Part shown: piece after piece, positions 7,789 through 15,962 of the stretch
How the letters are laid out: every line of letters begins with the position of its first letter
How positions within the stretch are numbered: position 1 is the first letter of the stretch
Source of the DNA: JAWWPG01 sp033850885
Lineage (GTDB): Bacteria > Actinomycetota > Actinomycetes > Propionibacteriales > Nocardioidaceae
Length of the DNA: 64,000 nucleotides
Assembly: GCA_033850885.1 (NCBI GenBank)
Contig: JAWWPG010000064.1
Coordinates: 124,001 to 188,000, forward strand
Direction of reading: 5' to 3'
Translations under genes and position numbers: made by a program
The notes under the pieces: generated by a model
Seen by the model: only the letters and a program-made list of their open reading frames with translations
The model's database searches: none
What the model was told of the DNA's origin: nothing

Positions 7789-8006
7789 CGGACGCCGCGG
7801 AGACCAGGCTCTACAGGGTCCAGTCGCGGACGATGGCGCATTCCATCGCGGCGTCGCTACGAGGGGCGGGATTCGACGGGAAGCCGGACATCCGACTCGG
7901 CGGGCCGATGGTGTCAGTCGTTGCTGAGCCCAGCGACTGGGTCAAGGTGGAGAGCATCATCCGTGGGCATGACCGGTCGGCCACTGCAGTCGCGGCGAGC
8001 TCATAA
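7785..8006 (+). CDS. Small hypothetical protein (73 aa), possible ferredoxin-like fold
   Basis: 73 residues, starting inside the stop of the 56-residue gene (ATGA overlap). The pattern strand (TRLYRVQS) - helix (MAHSIAASLRGAGF) - strand (MVSVVA) - helix (DWVKVESIIRGHD) resembles small single-domain proteins of the DUF2007/ACT-like type. The match is structural intuition only. A strong hairpin (8176-8207) downstream could end the transcript. No functional inference is safe. Confidence 0.5.
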   Translation: MTDAAETRLYRVQSRTMAHSIAASLRGAGFDGKPDIRLGGPMVSVVAEPSDWVKVESIIRGHDRSATAVAASS

Positions 8007-8175
8007 CACCGAAGTAACTGCGCCCTGCTACCACCTACAGGACGGGCGCCCGGGAGGCTGGGGAGGGCGGCTTGCCCTCCTTGGCGGCGTGGGTGAGGGG
8101 GCACGGGACACGAGTTTCTGGGGTGCGCCCTTGCCGCAGAGAGTCAAAGCCGAGACCCCGCCCGACCCTCCTACT

Positions 8176-8207
8176 ACGAAGCCCCGGTCTGCAGGCCGGG
8201 GCTTCGT
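8176..8207. terminator. Hairpin between convergent genes (likely terminator)
   Basis: Arms ACGAAGCCCCGG (8176-8187) and CCGGGGCTTCGT (8196-8207) are perfectly complementary over 12 bp with an 8-base loop. The hairpin lies between the rightward small gene pair and leftward ychF, where a bidirectional terminator is expected. There is no long T-run, which is common in high-GC actinobacteria. The remaining 8007-8280 contains another 7-bp stem (GGAGGGC/GCCCTCC, near 8065) and no gene. Confidence 0.6.
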
Positions 8208-8280
8208 GAGGTCCGAACGCGTGCGATTCGGCTCCAAGGGGAGCCTCTACACCCCGACTGACCCGGGCGAACGCGCCAGA

Positions 8281-9366
8281 TCACACGTTGAAGCGGAACT
8301 CGACGACGTCTCCGTCAGCCATCACGTAGTCCTTGCCCTCGATCCGGAATCGGCCCGCCGCCTTGGCGGCTGCCATCGAGCCGGCCGCCACCAGGTCGTC
8401 GTACGAGACGATCTCGGCCTTGATGAAACCGCGCTGGAAGTCGGTGTGGATGACGCTCGCGGCCTCGGGCGCTGTTGCTCCGCGCCTGATCGTCCAAGCC
8501 CGTGACTCCTTCGGGCCGGCGGTGAGAAAGGTCTGCAGACCAAGCGTCTCGAACCCTATCCGGGCGAGCGAGTCCAGGCCGGGCTCGTCGACGCCCATCT
8601 CGGAGAGTAAGGCGCGCGCCTCGTCGTCGTCGTCGAGCTCGACAAGCTCCGACTCGAACTTGGCGTCCAGGAAGATCGCCTCCGACGGCGCCACCAGGTC
8701 ACACATCCGCTGTCTCAGCTCGGCGTCCCCGAGCTCGTCGGCATCGCAGTTGAACACGAAGAGCATCGGTTTCGCGGTCAGCAGCATGAGTTCCCGCAAC
8801 GACGACCTGTCGAGGTCTGTGCTACTGACCGGCGTACCAGCCTCGAGAGCGTGCTGGGCAGCCTGCACGACGTGCAGAGCGGCAGCCTTCTGCTTGTCGA
8901 GCCGTGCCTCCTTCTCGATGCGAGGCAACGCCCTCTCAACCGTCTGGAGGTCGGCCAGGATCAGCTCCGTCGAGATCGTCGAGATGTCGCCCGGCGGGTC
9001 GACGGCTCCCTCGACGTGGGTGACGTCGTCGTCGCGGAAGACCCTGGTCACCTGACAGATGGCGTCGGACTCCCTGATATGTGAGAGAAACCTGTTGCCG
9101 AGACCCTCGCCCTCCGCCGCGCCACGGACGATCCCGGCGATGTCGACGAACTGCACCGTGGCGGGGAGCACCCTCGCGGAACCGAACATCTCCGCCAGCC
9201 GCCCGAGCCGAGGGTCGGGCACGCCGACAACGCCGATGTTGGGCTCGATCGTTGCGAACGGGTAGTTCGCGGCGAGCACGTTGTTCTTCGTGAGCGCATT
9301 GAACAGCGTCGACTTCCCTGCGTTGGGCAGTCCGACGATACCGAGAGTGAGGGCCACGGCGGACAA
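8281..9366 (-). CDS. ychF: Redox-regulated ATPase YchF (Obg-like)
   Basis: 361 residues, full length for the family. The P-loop GLPNAGKST (12-20) and the switch segment NYPFATIEPNIGVVGVPD are diagnostic of YchF. The C-terminal TGS domain ends with the typical KDYVMADGDVVEFRFNV. YchF proteins prefer ATP over GTP and bind ribosomes, with roles in translation and oxidative-stress responses (family knowledge). It is the first backbone gene after the gene-poor patch and is transcribed leftward, towards the hairpin at 8176-8207. Confidence 0.97.
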   Translation of the reverse strand: MSAVALTLGIVGLPNAGKSTLFNALTKNNVLAANYPFATIEPNIGVVGVPDPRLGRLAEMFGSARVLPATVQFVDIAGIVRGAAEGEGLGNRFLSHIRESDAICQVTRVFRDDDVTHVEGAVDPPGDISTISTELILADLQTVERALPRIEKEARLDKQKAAALHVVQAAQHALEAGTPVSSTDLDRSSLRELMLLTAKPMLFVFNCDADELGDAELRQRMCDLVAPSEAIFLDAKFESELVELDDDDEARALLSEMGVDEPGLDSLARIGFETLGLQTFLTAGPKESRAWTIRRGATAPEAASVIHTDFQRGFIKAEIVSYDDLVAAGSMAAAKAAGRFRIEGKDYVMADGDVVEFRFNV

Positions 9367-9505
9367 GGCTACGGCTTCAACGTTCGGCTCCGAAATCTTG
9401 CCCGGCTAGTATCGACGGGACTTTCCGCCTCGATACGGAGGTTTCAGCGGCGACTCGACCGGTAACGCTTCCGGCAACACATCGGCCCGTCGGAGGGTGG
9501 CAAGC

Positions 9506-10339
9506 ATGAGGCACGCGCGGACGTCCATGGTCCTGACGGTTCTGACGGTCCTGCTCGGGGGTGGCCTGCTCGCGGCCCCCGGCGCACAGGCGGTTGTCAG
9601 CGGTACCCGCTCGGCCAACTCGACCCCGTGCACGCACCGCCTGATAGCTGCTCACGAGGGCTACCGGGCGCATACGGACGGTGACACCGTCGCCTCGCAG
9701 ATCGCCGCGTACCGGATCGGAGCCAGCCTCGCGGATTCCGATCTGTGGGTGACGAAGGACGGCCACATCGTGCAGATGCACGACAACGACGTTTCGCACT
9801 CCACCAACGGCACCGGCCTCGTCACCGACATGACGCTCCGCCAGGTGCTGGCGTTGCGAACCACCGGCCACGACGAGCCCGTACCGACGCTCAACGATTC
9901 TTTGGCGATCCGGACCGCGCATCAGGCCGGGCGTTACCTGATGTTCGAGACGAAGTTCTCCTTCCGAAGCACGGCGAACCTTCGGCTGCTCGCCCACCAG
10001 ATCTCAGCGGCCGGCATGACCCACCACGTCATCATCTACTCGGTTTATCTGAACCAGCTCACCGAACTGAAGCAGCTCGACCCGAGTCTGCAGGTCTGGT
10101 ACAAGCCGACCACGGTCCCGCCGGTCAACGAGGTGTCGAACCTGAACGGCGTCATGCTGCAGCTGGACCAGATCACCCGGCATCTGGTCAAGCGGTTCCA
10201 CAACGCGGGTCTGAAGGTGATCCGGCAGCGCATGTCGGAGACCCACGCCGAGTGGAAGCAGTTCGTGGCGACCGGCGCGGACGGAATGATGACGGACTTC
10301 CCGCTCAAGATGATCAGGCTGTGCCGAGCCCTGCCGTAG
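9506..10339 (+). CDS. Secreted glycerophosphodiester phosphodiesterase-like protein
   Basis: 277 residues from ATG 9506, preferred over GTG 9497 because GGAGG at 9492-9496 is nine bases from the ATG but abuts the GTG. A signal peptide (SMVLTVLTVLLGGGLLAAPG) precedes a GDPD-type TIM barrel. Recognisable elements are IAAHEGY, the GAS...LWVTKDGHIVQMHD block, STNGTG and LMFETKFSF. Compared with the usual motifs, HRG is HEG, the PENT element is missing and the ExD metal pair reads DxD. Catalytic His residues are retained in both AHE and MHD. Extracellular hydrolysis of glycerophosphodiesters is the family role; altered metal ligation makes activity uncertain. Confidence 0.8.
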   Translation: MRHARTSMVLTVLTVLLGGGLLAAPGAQAVVSGTRSANSTPCTHRLIAAHEGYRAHTDGDTVASQIAAYRIGASLADSDLWVTKDGHIVQMHDNDVSHSTNGTGLVTDMTLRQVLALRTTGHDEPVPTLNDSLAIRTAHQAGRYLMFETKFSFRSTANLRLLAHQISAAGMTHHVIIYSVYLNQLTELKQLDPSLQVWYKPTTVPPVNEVSNLNGVMLQLDQITRHLVKRFHNAGLKVIRQRMSETHAEWKQFVATGADGMMTDFPLKMIRLCRALP

Positions 10340-10408
10340 CGACTCTCGGATGCGGCTCGAACCGGGTCATCCCGCAGAACTGTCGGTGCCCGCTGACATC
10401 GTCAGATC

Positions 10409-11608
10409 ATGGACATCACCACGTTCGTCATCGCAGTCCTCGCAGCTGCCGTCGGGCTCTGCGTCGGCGTACTGATCGGCCAGCAGCACGCCGCCCGACG
10501 CCTCGGCGACCTCCGCACCGAGCTGCGGGAGATGTCGGCATCAGCCGTTGCCGACTCCGGCGACCGGGTCTTCGCGATGGCCAACGCCAGCTTCAGGGCC
10601 ACCGAGACCGTGGTCGCCCCGGTCCAGGAGAGCCTGACCGCCTTGGCGTCGCGGCTCGAGACGATGGAGCGGCATCGGGAGTCGTCGCAGGCCCAGCTGC
10701 GGGAGCAGGTCAACTCGGTCAGGCTCAGCGGGGAGGAGCTCCGAGCCCAGACCCAGGCCCTCGCGGACGCCCTTCGCCGCCCGCAGGTTCGCGGCCATTG
10801 GGGGGAGATGCAGCTGCGCAGGAGCCTCGAGCTCGCGGGTCTGACCCGACACTGCTCCTTCGACGAGCAGGTACACACCACGTCGTCAGCCGGCGCCGTC
10901 CGCCCGGATGTCGTCGTCACGATGGCCGGGGGACGGGTCATCGTGATCGACGCGAAGACGCCCCTCGATGCCTTTCTCTCGGCGGGGACCGCCGCCTCAG
11001 CCGCGGAGCAGCTCGGCCACCTGAAGCGCCATTCGGCTCAGGTCAGGCACCACATGGACTCCCTTGCCACCAAGGAGTACTGGAAACAGTTCGAAACCTC
11101 GCCGGAGTTCGTGGTCATGTTCCTGCCGGGGGAGGCCATCTTCGCCCAGGCTCTGGACTCCGACCCGACGCTCATCGATGACGCGGCCCGCAAGAACGTC
11201 ATGATCGCGACGCCGACAACGCTGATCGCAATGCTGAAGACCATCGGCTATGCCTGGACCCAAGAGTCCGTTGCGGAGAACGCCCGTGACATCCATCGCG
11301 TCGCGACCGAGCTGTACGAGCGGCTGGCCACCGCCGGCAGTCATCTCGACAAGGTGGGGCGATCGTTGTCGACAGCGGTCGGCAGCTACAACTCCTTCGT
11401 CGCCTCTCTCGAGACGAGGGTCTTCGTCAGCGCTCGCCGCCTGTACGACCTCGACGTCGGCTCGGAGCCCCAGCGGGCTGTCACAGCTGTGAGTGAAGGA
11501 CCACGCCCCCTCACGGCGCCCGAGCTGGTCGCTGACGACGACGAGCGCCCCGCCATCGACGGTCCCGCCGGACGCGAGCAGTGGGTGCGGCCGGCTGTTG
11601 GCGAGTAA
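10409..11608 (+). CDS. rmuC: DNA recombination protein RmuC family
   Basis: 399 residues. One N-terminal transmembrane helix (ITTFVIAVLAAAVGLCVGVL) is followed by a coiled-coil stretch (about 30-125). The RmuC nuclease-like domain follows, with GHWGEMQLRRSLELAGL, the catalytic-type VIDAKTPLDAFLS and MFLPGEAIFAQAL. RmuC limits inversions at short inverted repeats in E. coli and is grouped with restriction-endonuclease-fold enzymes. The C-terminal 40 residues are acidic and variable. It stands alone between the GDPD-like gene and DUF6542. Confidence 0.92.
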   Translation: MDITTFVIAVLAAAVGLCVGVLIGQQHAARRLGDLRTELREMSASAVADSGDRVFAMANASFRATETVVAPVQESLTALASRLETMERHRESSQAQLREQVNSVRLSGEELRAQTQALADALRRPQVRGHWGEMQLRRSLELAGLTRHCSFDEQVHTTSSAGAVRPDVVVTMAGGRVIVIDAKTPLDAFLSAGTAASAAEQLGHLKRHSAQVRHHMDSLATKEYWKQFETSPEFVVMFLPGEAIFAQALDSDPTLIDDAARKNVMIATPTTLIAMLKTIGYAWTQESVAENARDIHRVATELYERLATAGSHLDKVGRSLSTAVGSYNSFVASLETRVFVSARRLYDLDVGSEPQRAVTAVSEGPRPLTAPELVADDDERPAIDGPAGREQWVRPAVGE

Positions 11609-11709
11609 CGCAGCGGAGAGCCTCGCCAGAGGGTACGGCGTGGCTGCCCGTTCGTCCTCCAGGACGCCGATAACCTGAGCGAAGCACGAGAGAGCGTGGG
11701 GAGACGGCC

Positions 11710-12234
11710 GTGACATCCTCGTTACCCGGGGGAGGCGGGCCTTGGCCTAGCGACACCTGGTCTGTCCCCGACCGGTCGACCAGCCTCGAAGACCCCCGCG
11801 GCGGCCAGCCGGACTCCGACGCGGGGCCCGTCCGCACGGCGACTCAGGAGGCCACGAGCGGGCTTTCCGGCCGGGGAGCGGTCGCCGTCAGCGCAGCAAC
11901 CGCGGGGGTGTGCGTGGGGCTCGACCTGGTCCTGACCGACGGGCGGCTCACGTTCTTCTTCGACCTGTGTTTCGTGGTGATCTGCCTGGTGGCCGCCATG
12001 GCGGTTCGGCGGTCCGACCTGTTCACGGCGGGCGTACTGCCACCACTGCTGTACGCCGCCGTGATCGCGGTGCTGTCCGTGGTGGCTCCGCACGCCTTCC
12101 AGTCAGCCCCCGGTGTCAACAAGGTCTTCCTCACCGGTCTCGCCAACCACGCCCCCGGTCTCGTGTTCGGGTACGCGGCCGCGCTAACGGCGGTCGGCGC
12201 CCGACTGGCGACCTCCGCCGGCCAGCGCCGCTAG
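11710..12234 (+). CDS. DUF6542 membrane protein
   Basis: 174 residues from GTG 11710 (GGGGAGA upstream). A polar, Pro/Gly-rich N-terminus of about 55 residues leads to four hydrophobic segments (AVSAATAGVCVGLDLVL, FFFDLCFVVICLVAAMA, GVLPPLLYAAVIAVLSVVA and a weaker LVFGYAAALTAVGARLA). This matches the small DUF6542 membrane family, usually found next to ychF and ispH in actinobacteria. Function unknown. It is convergent with ispH, with 32 bp between stop codons. Confidence 0.8.
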   Translation: MTSSLPGGGGPWPSDTWSVPDRSTSLEDPRGGQPDSDAGPVRTATQEATSGLSGRGAVAVSAATAGVCVGLDLVLTDGRLTFFFDLCFVVICLVAAMAVRRSDLFTAGVLPPLLYAAVIAVLSVVAPHAFQSAPGVNKVFLTGLANHAPGLVFGYAAALTAVGARLATSAGQRR

Positions 12235-12266
12235 CAACCCAGCGGGCAGGGACTGAGCCGGTTTTC

Positions 12267-13283
12267 CTAGCGCGTCTCGGCGGCGCGCAGGTCCCTTCGC
12301 AGCTCCGGAGGCAGGGCGAAGATCAGCGACTCCTCCGCGGTGTGCACCGCAGTCGCGGGGGGGTACCCACGCTCGCCGAGGAACTCCAGCACCCCCGCGA
12401 CGAGATCCTCCGGCACCGAGGCACCGGATGTCACGCCGACGGTCTCGACGCCGTCCAACCAGGCCGGGTCGATCTCCGATGCATCGTCGACCCGATATGC
12501 CGAGGCCGCTCCGGTCTCCAGAGCGACCTCCACAAGCCGGACGGAGTTGCTCGAGTTTGCTGACCCCACGACGATGACGAGGTCGGCGCCGGTCGCGATC
12601 TCCTTCACAGCCTGTTGCCGGTTCTGCGTGGCGTAGCAGATGTCGTCGGACGGCGGGTCAACCAGGTTGGGGAAGCGAGCTCGGATCCGGTCGACCGTCT
12701 CCATCGTCTCGTCGACCGATAATGTCGTCTGGGACAGCCAAGCGACCTTGGCCCCGTCCGCGACGGGGATGTCCGCCGTATCGGCCGGGCTCTGGACGAG
12801 TCTGATGTGGTCGGGGGCCTCCCCCGTGGTGCCCTCGACCTCTTCGTGACCGGCATGTCCGATCAGCAGGATGTCGTATCCCTCGTCCGCGAAACGCCTC
12901 GCCTCGTTGTGCACCTTGGTCACGAGGGGACAGGTGGCGTCGATGGTCTTCAGGCCGCGCTCAGCGGCTTGCGCGTGCACGGCGGGTGAGACGCCGTGGG
13001 CGGAAAAGACGACCGTCGACCCGGCGGGGACCTCGTCGAGCTCCTCGACAAAGATCGCCCCGCGTTCCTCGAGCGAGCGCACGACGTGGACGTTGTGCAC
13101 GATCTGCTTGCGCACGTAGACCGGAGCGCCGTACAGGTCGAGGGCCTTCTCCACGCTGATCACCGCCCTGTCGACACCGGCGCAGTAGCCGCGAGGGGCC
13201 GCGAGAAGCACGCGGCGATCCACGCCCGGCTGGGGCACGGCGTCGGTGGGCGCCTCCGTCGAGGAATGAGTCACATTCACCAT
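12267..13283 (-). CDS. ispH: 4-hydroxy-3-methylbut-2-enyl diphosphate reductase
   Basis: 338 residues from ATG 13283; an ATG at 13355 is in frame but would overlap the xseA start. The last enzyme of the MEP isoprenoid pathway, it reduces HMBPP to IPP and DMAPP with a [4Fe-4S] cluster. The three cluster cysteines are Cys34 (RGYCAGVDRA), Cys118 (IDATCPLV) and Cys216 (ICYATQNRQ). The substrate-binding SANSSNS segment is also present. It is divergent from xseA across about 58 bp, which must hold both promoters. The pathway product supplies the prenyl transferase encoded at 35058-35843. Confidence 0.97.
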   Translation of the reverse strand: MVNVTHSSTEAPTDAVPQPGVDRRVLLAAPRGYCAGVDRAVISVEKALDLYGAPVYVRKQIVHNVHVVRSLEERGAIFVEELDEVPAGSTVVFSAHGVSPAVHAQAAERGLKTIDATCPLVTKVHNEARRFADEGYDILLIGHAGHEEVEGTTGEAPDHIRLVQSPADTADIPVADGAKVAWLSQTTLSVDETMETVDRIRARFPNLVDPPSDDICYATQNRQQAVKEIATGADLVIVVGSANSSNSVRLVEVALETGAASAYRVDDASEIDPAWLDGVETVGVTSGASVPEDLVAGVLEFLGERGYPPATAVHTAEESLIFALPPELRRDLRAAETR

Positions 13284-13341
13284 GGTAGGCAGATGTACGG
13301 CGCGAGCCCGTGTCGGCGGGTCATCCGCATAGAGTCGGCGT

Positions 13342-14592
13342 GTGGCCCTCGACACGTCGTACGAGAAACCCGCTCCGGTGCGGGTGATCGCGCAGGCGAT
13401 GACGGGCTACATCGACCGACTCGGGGACATCTGGGTGGAGGGGCAGATCGCCCAGCTGACCCGCCGGCCGTCCACGTCAACGGTTTTCGTGATCCTGCGA
13501 GACCCGGTGGCCGAGGTCTCCGTCCAGGTCACCTGCTCCCGAACGCTCTTCGACTCGCTCCCGGTCCCGGTCACCGAGGGCGCGAAGGTGGTCGTGCACG
13601 CCAAGTTCCAGTACTACATCCCTCGCGGCTCACTGTCGCTCGTCGCCCATGACATCCGCCCTGTGGGTGTCGGCGAGCTGCTCGCCAGGATCGAGCAACG
13701 GCGACGCCTGCTGGCCGCCGAGGGGCTCTTCGACCCGGCTCGCAAGCGCCGGCTGCCGTTTCTTCCCCGATCCGTCGGCCTCGTCGTCGGTCGAAGCTCG
13801 GCGGCGGAACACGACATCCTCGACAACGCACGCAAGCGCTGGCCGGGGGTCGTCTTCAAGGTCGAGTACGCCGTCGTCCAGGGCCATGAGGCGGCGAGGC
13901 AGGTGATCGAGGCAGTCGATTCGCTCGACAGGGACGCCGGCGTGGACGTGATCATCGTGGCGCGAGGAGGCGGCGCCCTGGAGGACCTGCTGCCGTTCTC
14001 CGACGAAGGGCTACTGCGGGCGGTCGCTCGGTGTCACACCCCGATCGTGAGTGCGATCGGACACGAGTCCGACCAGCCTCTCCTCGACCTGGTGGCCGAT
14101 GTCCGGGCGTCGACTCCCACCGACGCCGCCAAGCGGGTCGTCCCGGACGTCCGGGAGGAGGCTGCCCGGATCCTGGCCATGCGGGACCGGGCTCGATACG
14201 TTCTCGACGCGACGCTCGGGCAGCAGCAGAAAGGACTCGACAACACTCGTTCCCGGCCCGTTCTCGCCGAGCCGAGGCGGATCTTCGACGACCACAGTCG
14301 GCTCGTCATCGACCTCCGCAGTCGAGGCCGGCGCAGCCTCGACCATCATCTGGACGCCGCCGCGAGCGACCTCACCCACCAGCTCGCACGGATCCGCGGG
14401 CTGTCGCCGTTGGCAACCCTGCAACGGGGCTACAGCCTGCTGCAGGGGACGTCCGGAGACATCGTGACCGACCCGTCCACGGTCTCCACCGGGGACACGC
14501 TGGTGGCGCGGGTCGCGGGCGGTCGCCTCGACGTCACGGTGGACGCGACGCATCCTGACCAGCAGCCCGACCGAACCCAGAGGCCCAGATGA
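13342..14592 (+). CDS. xseA: Exodeoxyribonuclease VII large subunit
   Basis: 416 residues from GTG 13342. The N-terminal OB-fold (MTGYIDRLGDIWVEGQIAQL) is followed by the catalytic domain, which contains VGLVVGRSSAAEHDI, IIVARGGGALEDLLPFSDE and ALGHESD-type motif AIGHESDQPLLDLVADVRA, then a coiled-coil C-terminal region. Exonuclease VII degrades single-stranded DNA from both ends in mismatch and recombination repair. The gene overlaps xseB by four bases (ATGA), as expected for obligate partners. Confidence 0.97.
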   Translation: MALDTSYEKPAPVRVIAQAMTGYIDRLGDIWVEGQIAQLTRRPSTSTVFVILRDPVAEVSVQVTCSRTLFDSLPVPVTEGAKVVVHAKFQYYIPRGSLSLVAHDIRPVGVGELLARIEQRRRLLAAEGLFDPARKRRLPFLPRSVGLVVGRSSAAEHDILDNARKRWPGVVFKVEYAVVQGHEAARQVIEAVDSLDRDAGVDVIIVARGGGALEDLLPFSDEGLLRAVARCHTPIVSAIGHESDQPLLDLVADVRASTPTDAAKRVVPDVREEAARILAMRDRARYVLDATLGQQQKGLDNTRSRPVLAEPRRIFDDHSRLVIDLRSRGRRSLDHHLDAAASDLTHQLARIRGLSPLATLQRGYSLLQGTSGDIVTDPSTVSTGDTLVARVAGGRLDVTVDATHPDQQPDRTQRPR

Positions 14593-14861
14593 CCCAACAC
14601 CAGCCCGACCCGATGCCCGTGGATGCCGGAGAGGAGGCCGTCGAGCGTGCGCAGCCGACACCGAGCTATGAGGAGGCACGCGACGAGCTGCTCGTCGTAG
14701 TCCAACGGCTGGAAGCCGGCGGGGTGTCTCTGCAGGAGTCAGTCGCCCTGTGGGAGCGCGGCGAGCAGCTCGCCGCGGTCTGCCAGCGATGGCTCGACGG
14801 AGCCCGAGCCCGCCTCGACGAGGTGATGCAGCGCGACACCGCTACCGGCGGCCCTTCCTGA
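14589..14861 (+). CDS. xseB: Exodeoxyribonuclease VII small subunit
   Basis: 90 residues, with the start overlapping the xseA stop. The core SYEEARDELLVVVQRLEAGG...LQESVALWERGEQLAAVCQRWLDGAR is the canonical XseB two-helix hairpin that wraps the large subunit. The first 25 residues are a nonconserved acidic extension; ATG 14613 is an alternative start. Confidence 0.95.
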   Translation: MTQHQPDPMPVDAGEEAVERAQPTPSYEEARDELLVVVQRLEAGGVSLQESVALWERGEQLAAVCQRWLDGARARLDEVMQRDTATGGPS

Positions 14862-14889
14862 AACAGCACCCGCCCCTCCACGGCTGCCT

Positions 14890-15450
14890 TCAGTGCAGGC
14901 TGCGAACGAATGAGACGAGCTGAGCCTCGCCTGCCGTGCCCGTGACGAGCACGGTCATGCCCCGCTGCGTGTGCACCAGAGCCGTCTCTCCGCGACTCGG
15001 GTTCGTCAGCGTGAGCCACTGGATGCCGCCGATCGTCACCGGCGCCGAGGGCTGTGTCGCCGGCGTGTTGGCCGCAATGAGCTGTGCGGCGGGTCCGTTC
15101 CCCTGGTAGAGACCGACGAACGCCTGCTGGGACGTCACGAACCCGAGCTGCCACAAGACGGTCGGCCCCACGCCGTCCCAGCTCACGCTGGTCGCACGCA
15201 GCCCAGGTGGCACGGGCTCCGGCGCTACCACATGGAAGGGCGCCTGACTCCGTGCGGTGGCAAGCACCGGGCCGTAGCGAACCGTGACAGCCGGGTTGGC
15301 CGGCGTCCGGTGCTGGAACCAGCTGAGCGCCCAGACGAACGCGATCAAGCCCATGACCGAGATCAACGCGCCGACCATCCCGCCGAGGCTGCGGCCGTAT
15401 CCCCGGCTCGGCCGGGTCACCGGGCTCTGGGTCGCCGGGGTCTGGGTCAC
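14890..15450 (-). CDS. DUF4245 family membrane-anchored protein
   Basis: 186 residues. One transmembrane helix (GGMVGALISVMGLIAFVWAL) lies near residues 24-43, and the rest is predicted outside the membrane. The segments RTPANPAVTVRYGPVL, PEPVPPGLRATSVSWDG and GTAGEAQLVSFVRSL fit DUF4245, a family confined to actinobacteria whose members sit next to xseAB/glpX. Function unknown. Its stop is 28 bp from the convergent xseB stop. Confidence 0.82.
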   Translation of the reverse strand: MTQTPATQSPVTRPSRGYGRSLGGMVGALISVMGLIAFVWALSWFQHRTPANPAVTVRYGPVLATARSQAPFHVVAPEPVPPGLRATSVSWDGVGPTVLWQLGFVTSQQAFVGLYQGNGPAAQLIAANTPATQPSAPVTIGGIQWLTLTNPSRGETALVHTQRGMTVLVTGTAGEAQLVSFVRSLH

Positions 15451-15557
15451 CCGCCCATTGTCGCCGATCGGTCCGAAGCGGTCGTCGTACCCCGCCCTTT
15501 CCGCATCCGCGGATCATCAGCGCTGCGCAACCCCCGCGATCGAGGTACTCTCTGGCC

Positions 15558-15962
15558 GTGACCGTGTATTCCCTTGCAGAAGCGGCAGATCTTCTCGGCA
15601 TCAGCGACGACACCGTGCGCCGGTGGGCGGAGTCGGGAAGGTTCGAGACCTCCCAGACCACCGACGGCCATGCCGGGATCGAAGGCGTCGCCCTCGCCGA
15701 GCTCGCCCGCCGGGCCGCCGACCTTCCGCGGGAGGGCGCGGCGGCATCACCGACCCGGACCAGCGCCCGCAACTCGCTGCGGGGCATTGTGATCGGTGTC
15801 CTGCGAGACACCGTGATGGCGCAGGTGGACATGTGCTGCGGCCCCTACCGGATCGTGTCGCTGATGAGCCGAGAGGCCGCCGACTCGCTCGGGCTCGAGC
15901 CCGGGGTGCTGGCGGTGGCCTCGATCAAGGCGACCAACGTGGTCGTGGAGGTTCCGGAATGA
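15558..15962 (+). CDS. HTH plus TOBE (molybdopterin-binding-like) regulator of the molybdate operon
   Basis: 134 residues from GTG 15558. An excisionase/MerR-like helix-turn-helix (YSLAEAADLLGISDDTVRRW, residues 4-23, with wing to about 50) is joined to a C-terminal Mop/TOBE domain. The TOBE domain runs from ARNSLRGIVIG to GVLAVASIKATNVVVEV and binds molybdate or tungstate oxyanions in related proteins. The stop overlaps modA (ATGA), so it is the first gene of the mod operon. It is a functional analogue of ModE with a different DNA-binding domain, probably tuning transporter expression to molybdate supply. Confidence 0.88.
   Translation: MTVYSLAEAADLLGISDDTVRRWAESGRFETSQTTDGHAGIEGVALAELARRAADLPREGAAASPTRTSARNSLRGIVIGVLRDTVMAQVDMCCGPYRIVSLMSREAADSLGLEPGVLAVASIKATNVVVEVPE

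Noticed and set aside
7136..7927. 263-codon rightward open frame in the gene-poor patch
   Set aside because: Low-complexity Arg/Pro/Ser composition with no ribosome-binding site, and overlaps the better-supported 56- and 73-codon genes in another frame.
13284..13355. N-terminal extension of ispH
   Set aside because: Would overlap the divergent xseA start and has no family similarity.
15284..15958. Upstream extension of modA to 15284
   Set aside because: Runs antisense through DUF4245 and across the TOBE regulator; the lipoprotein signal at 15959 and ATGA overlap define the start.
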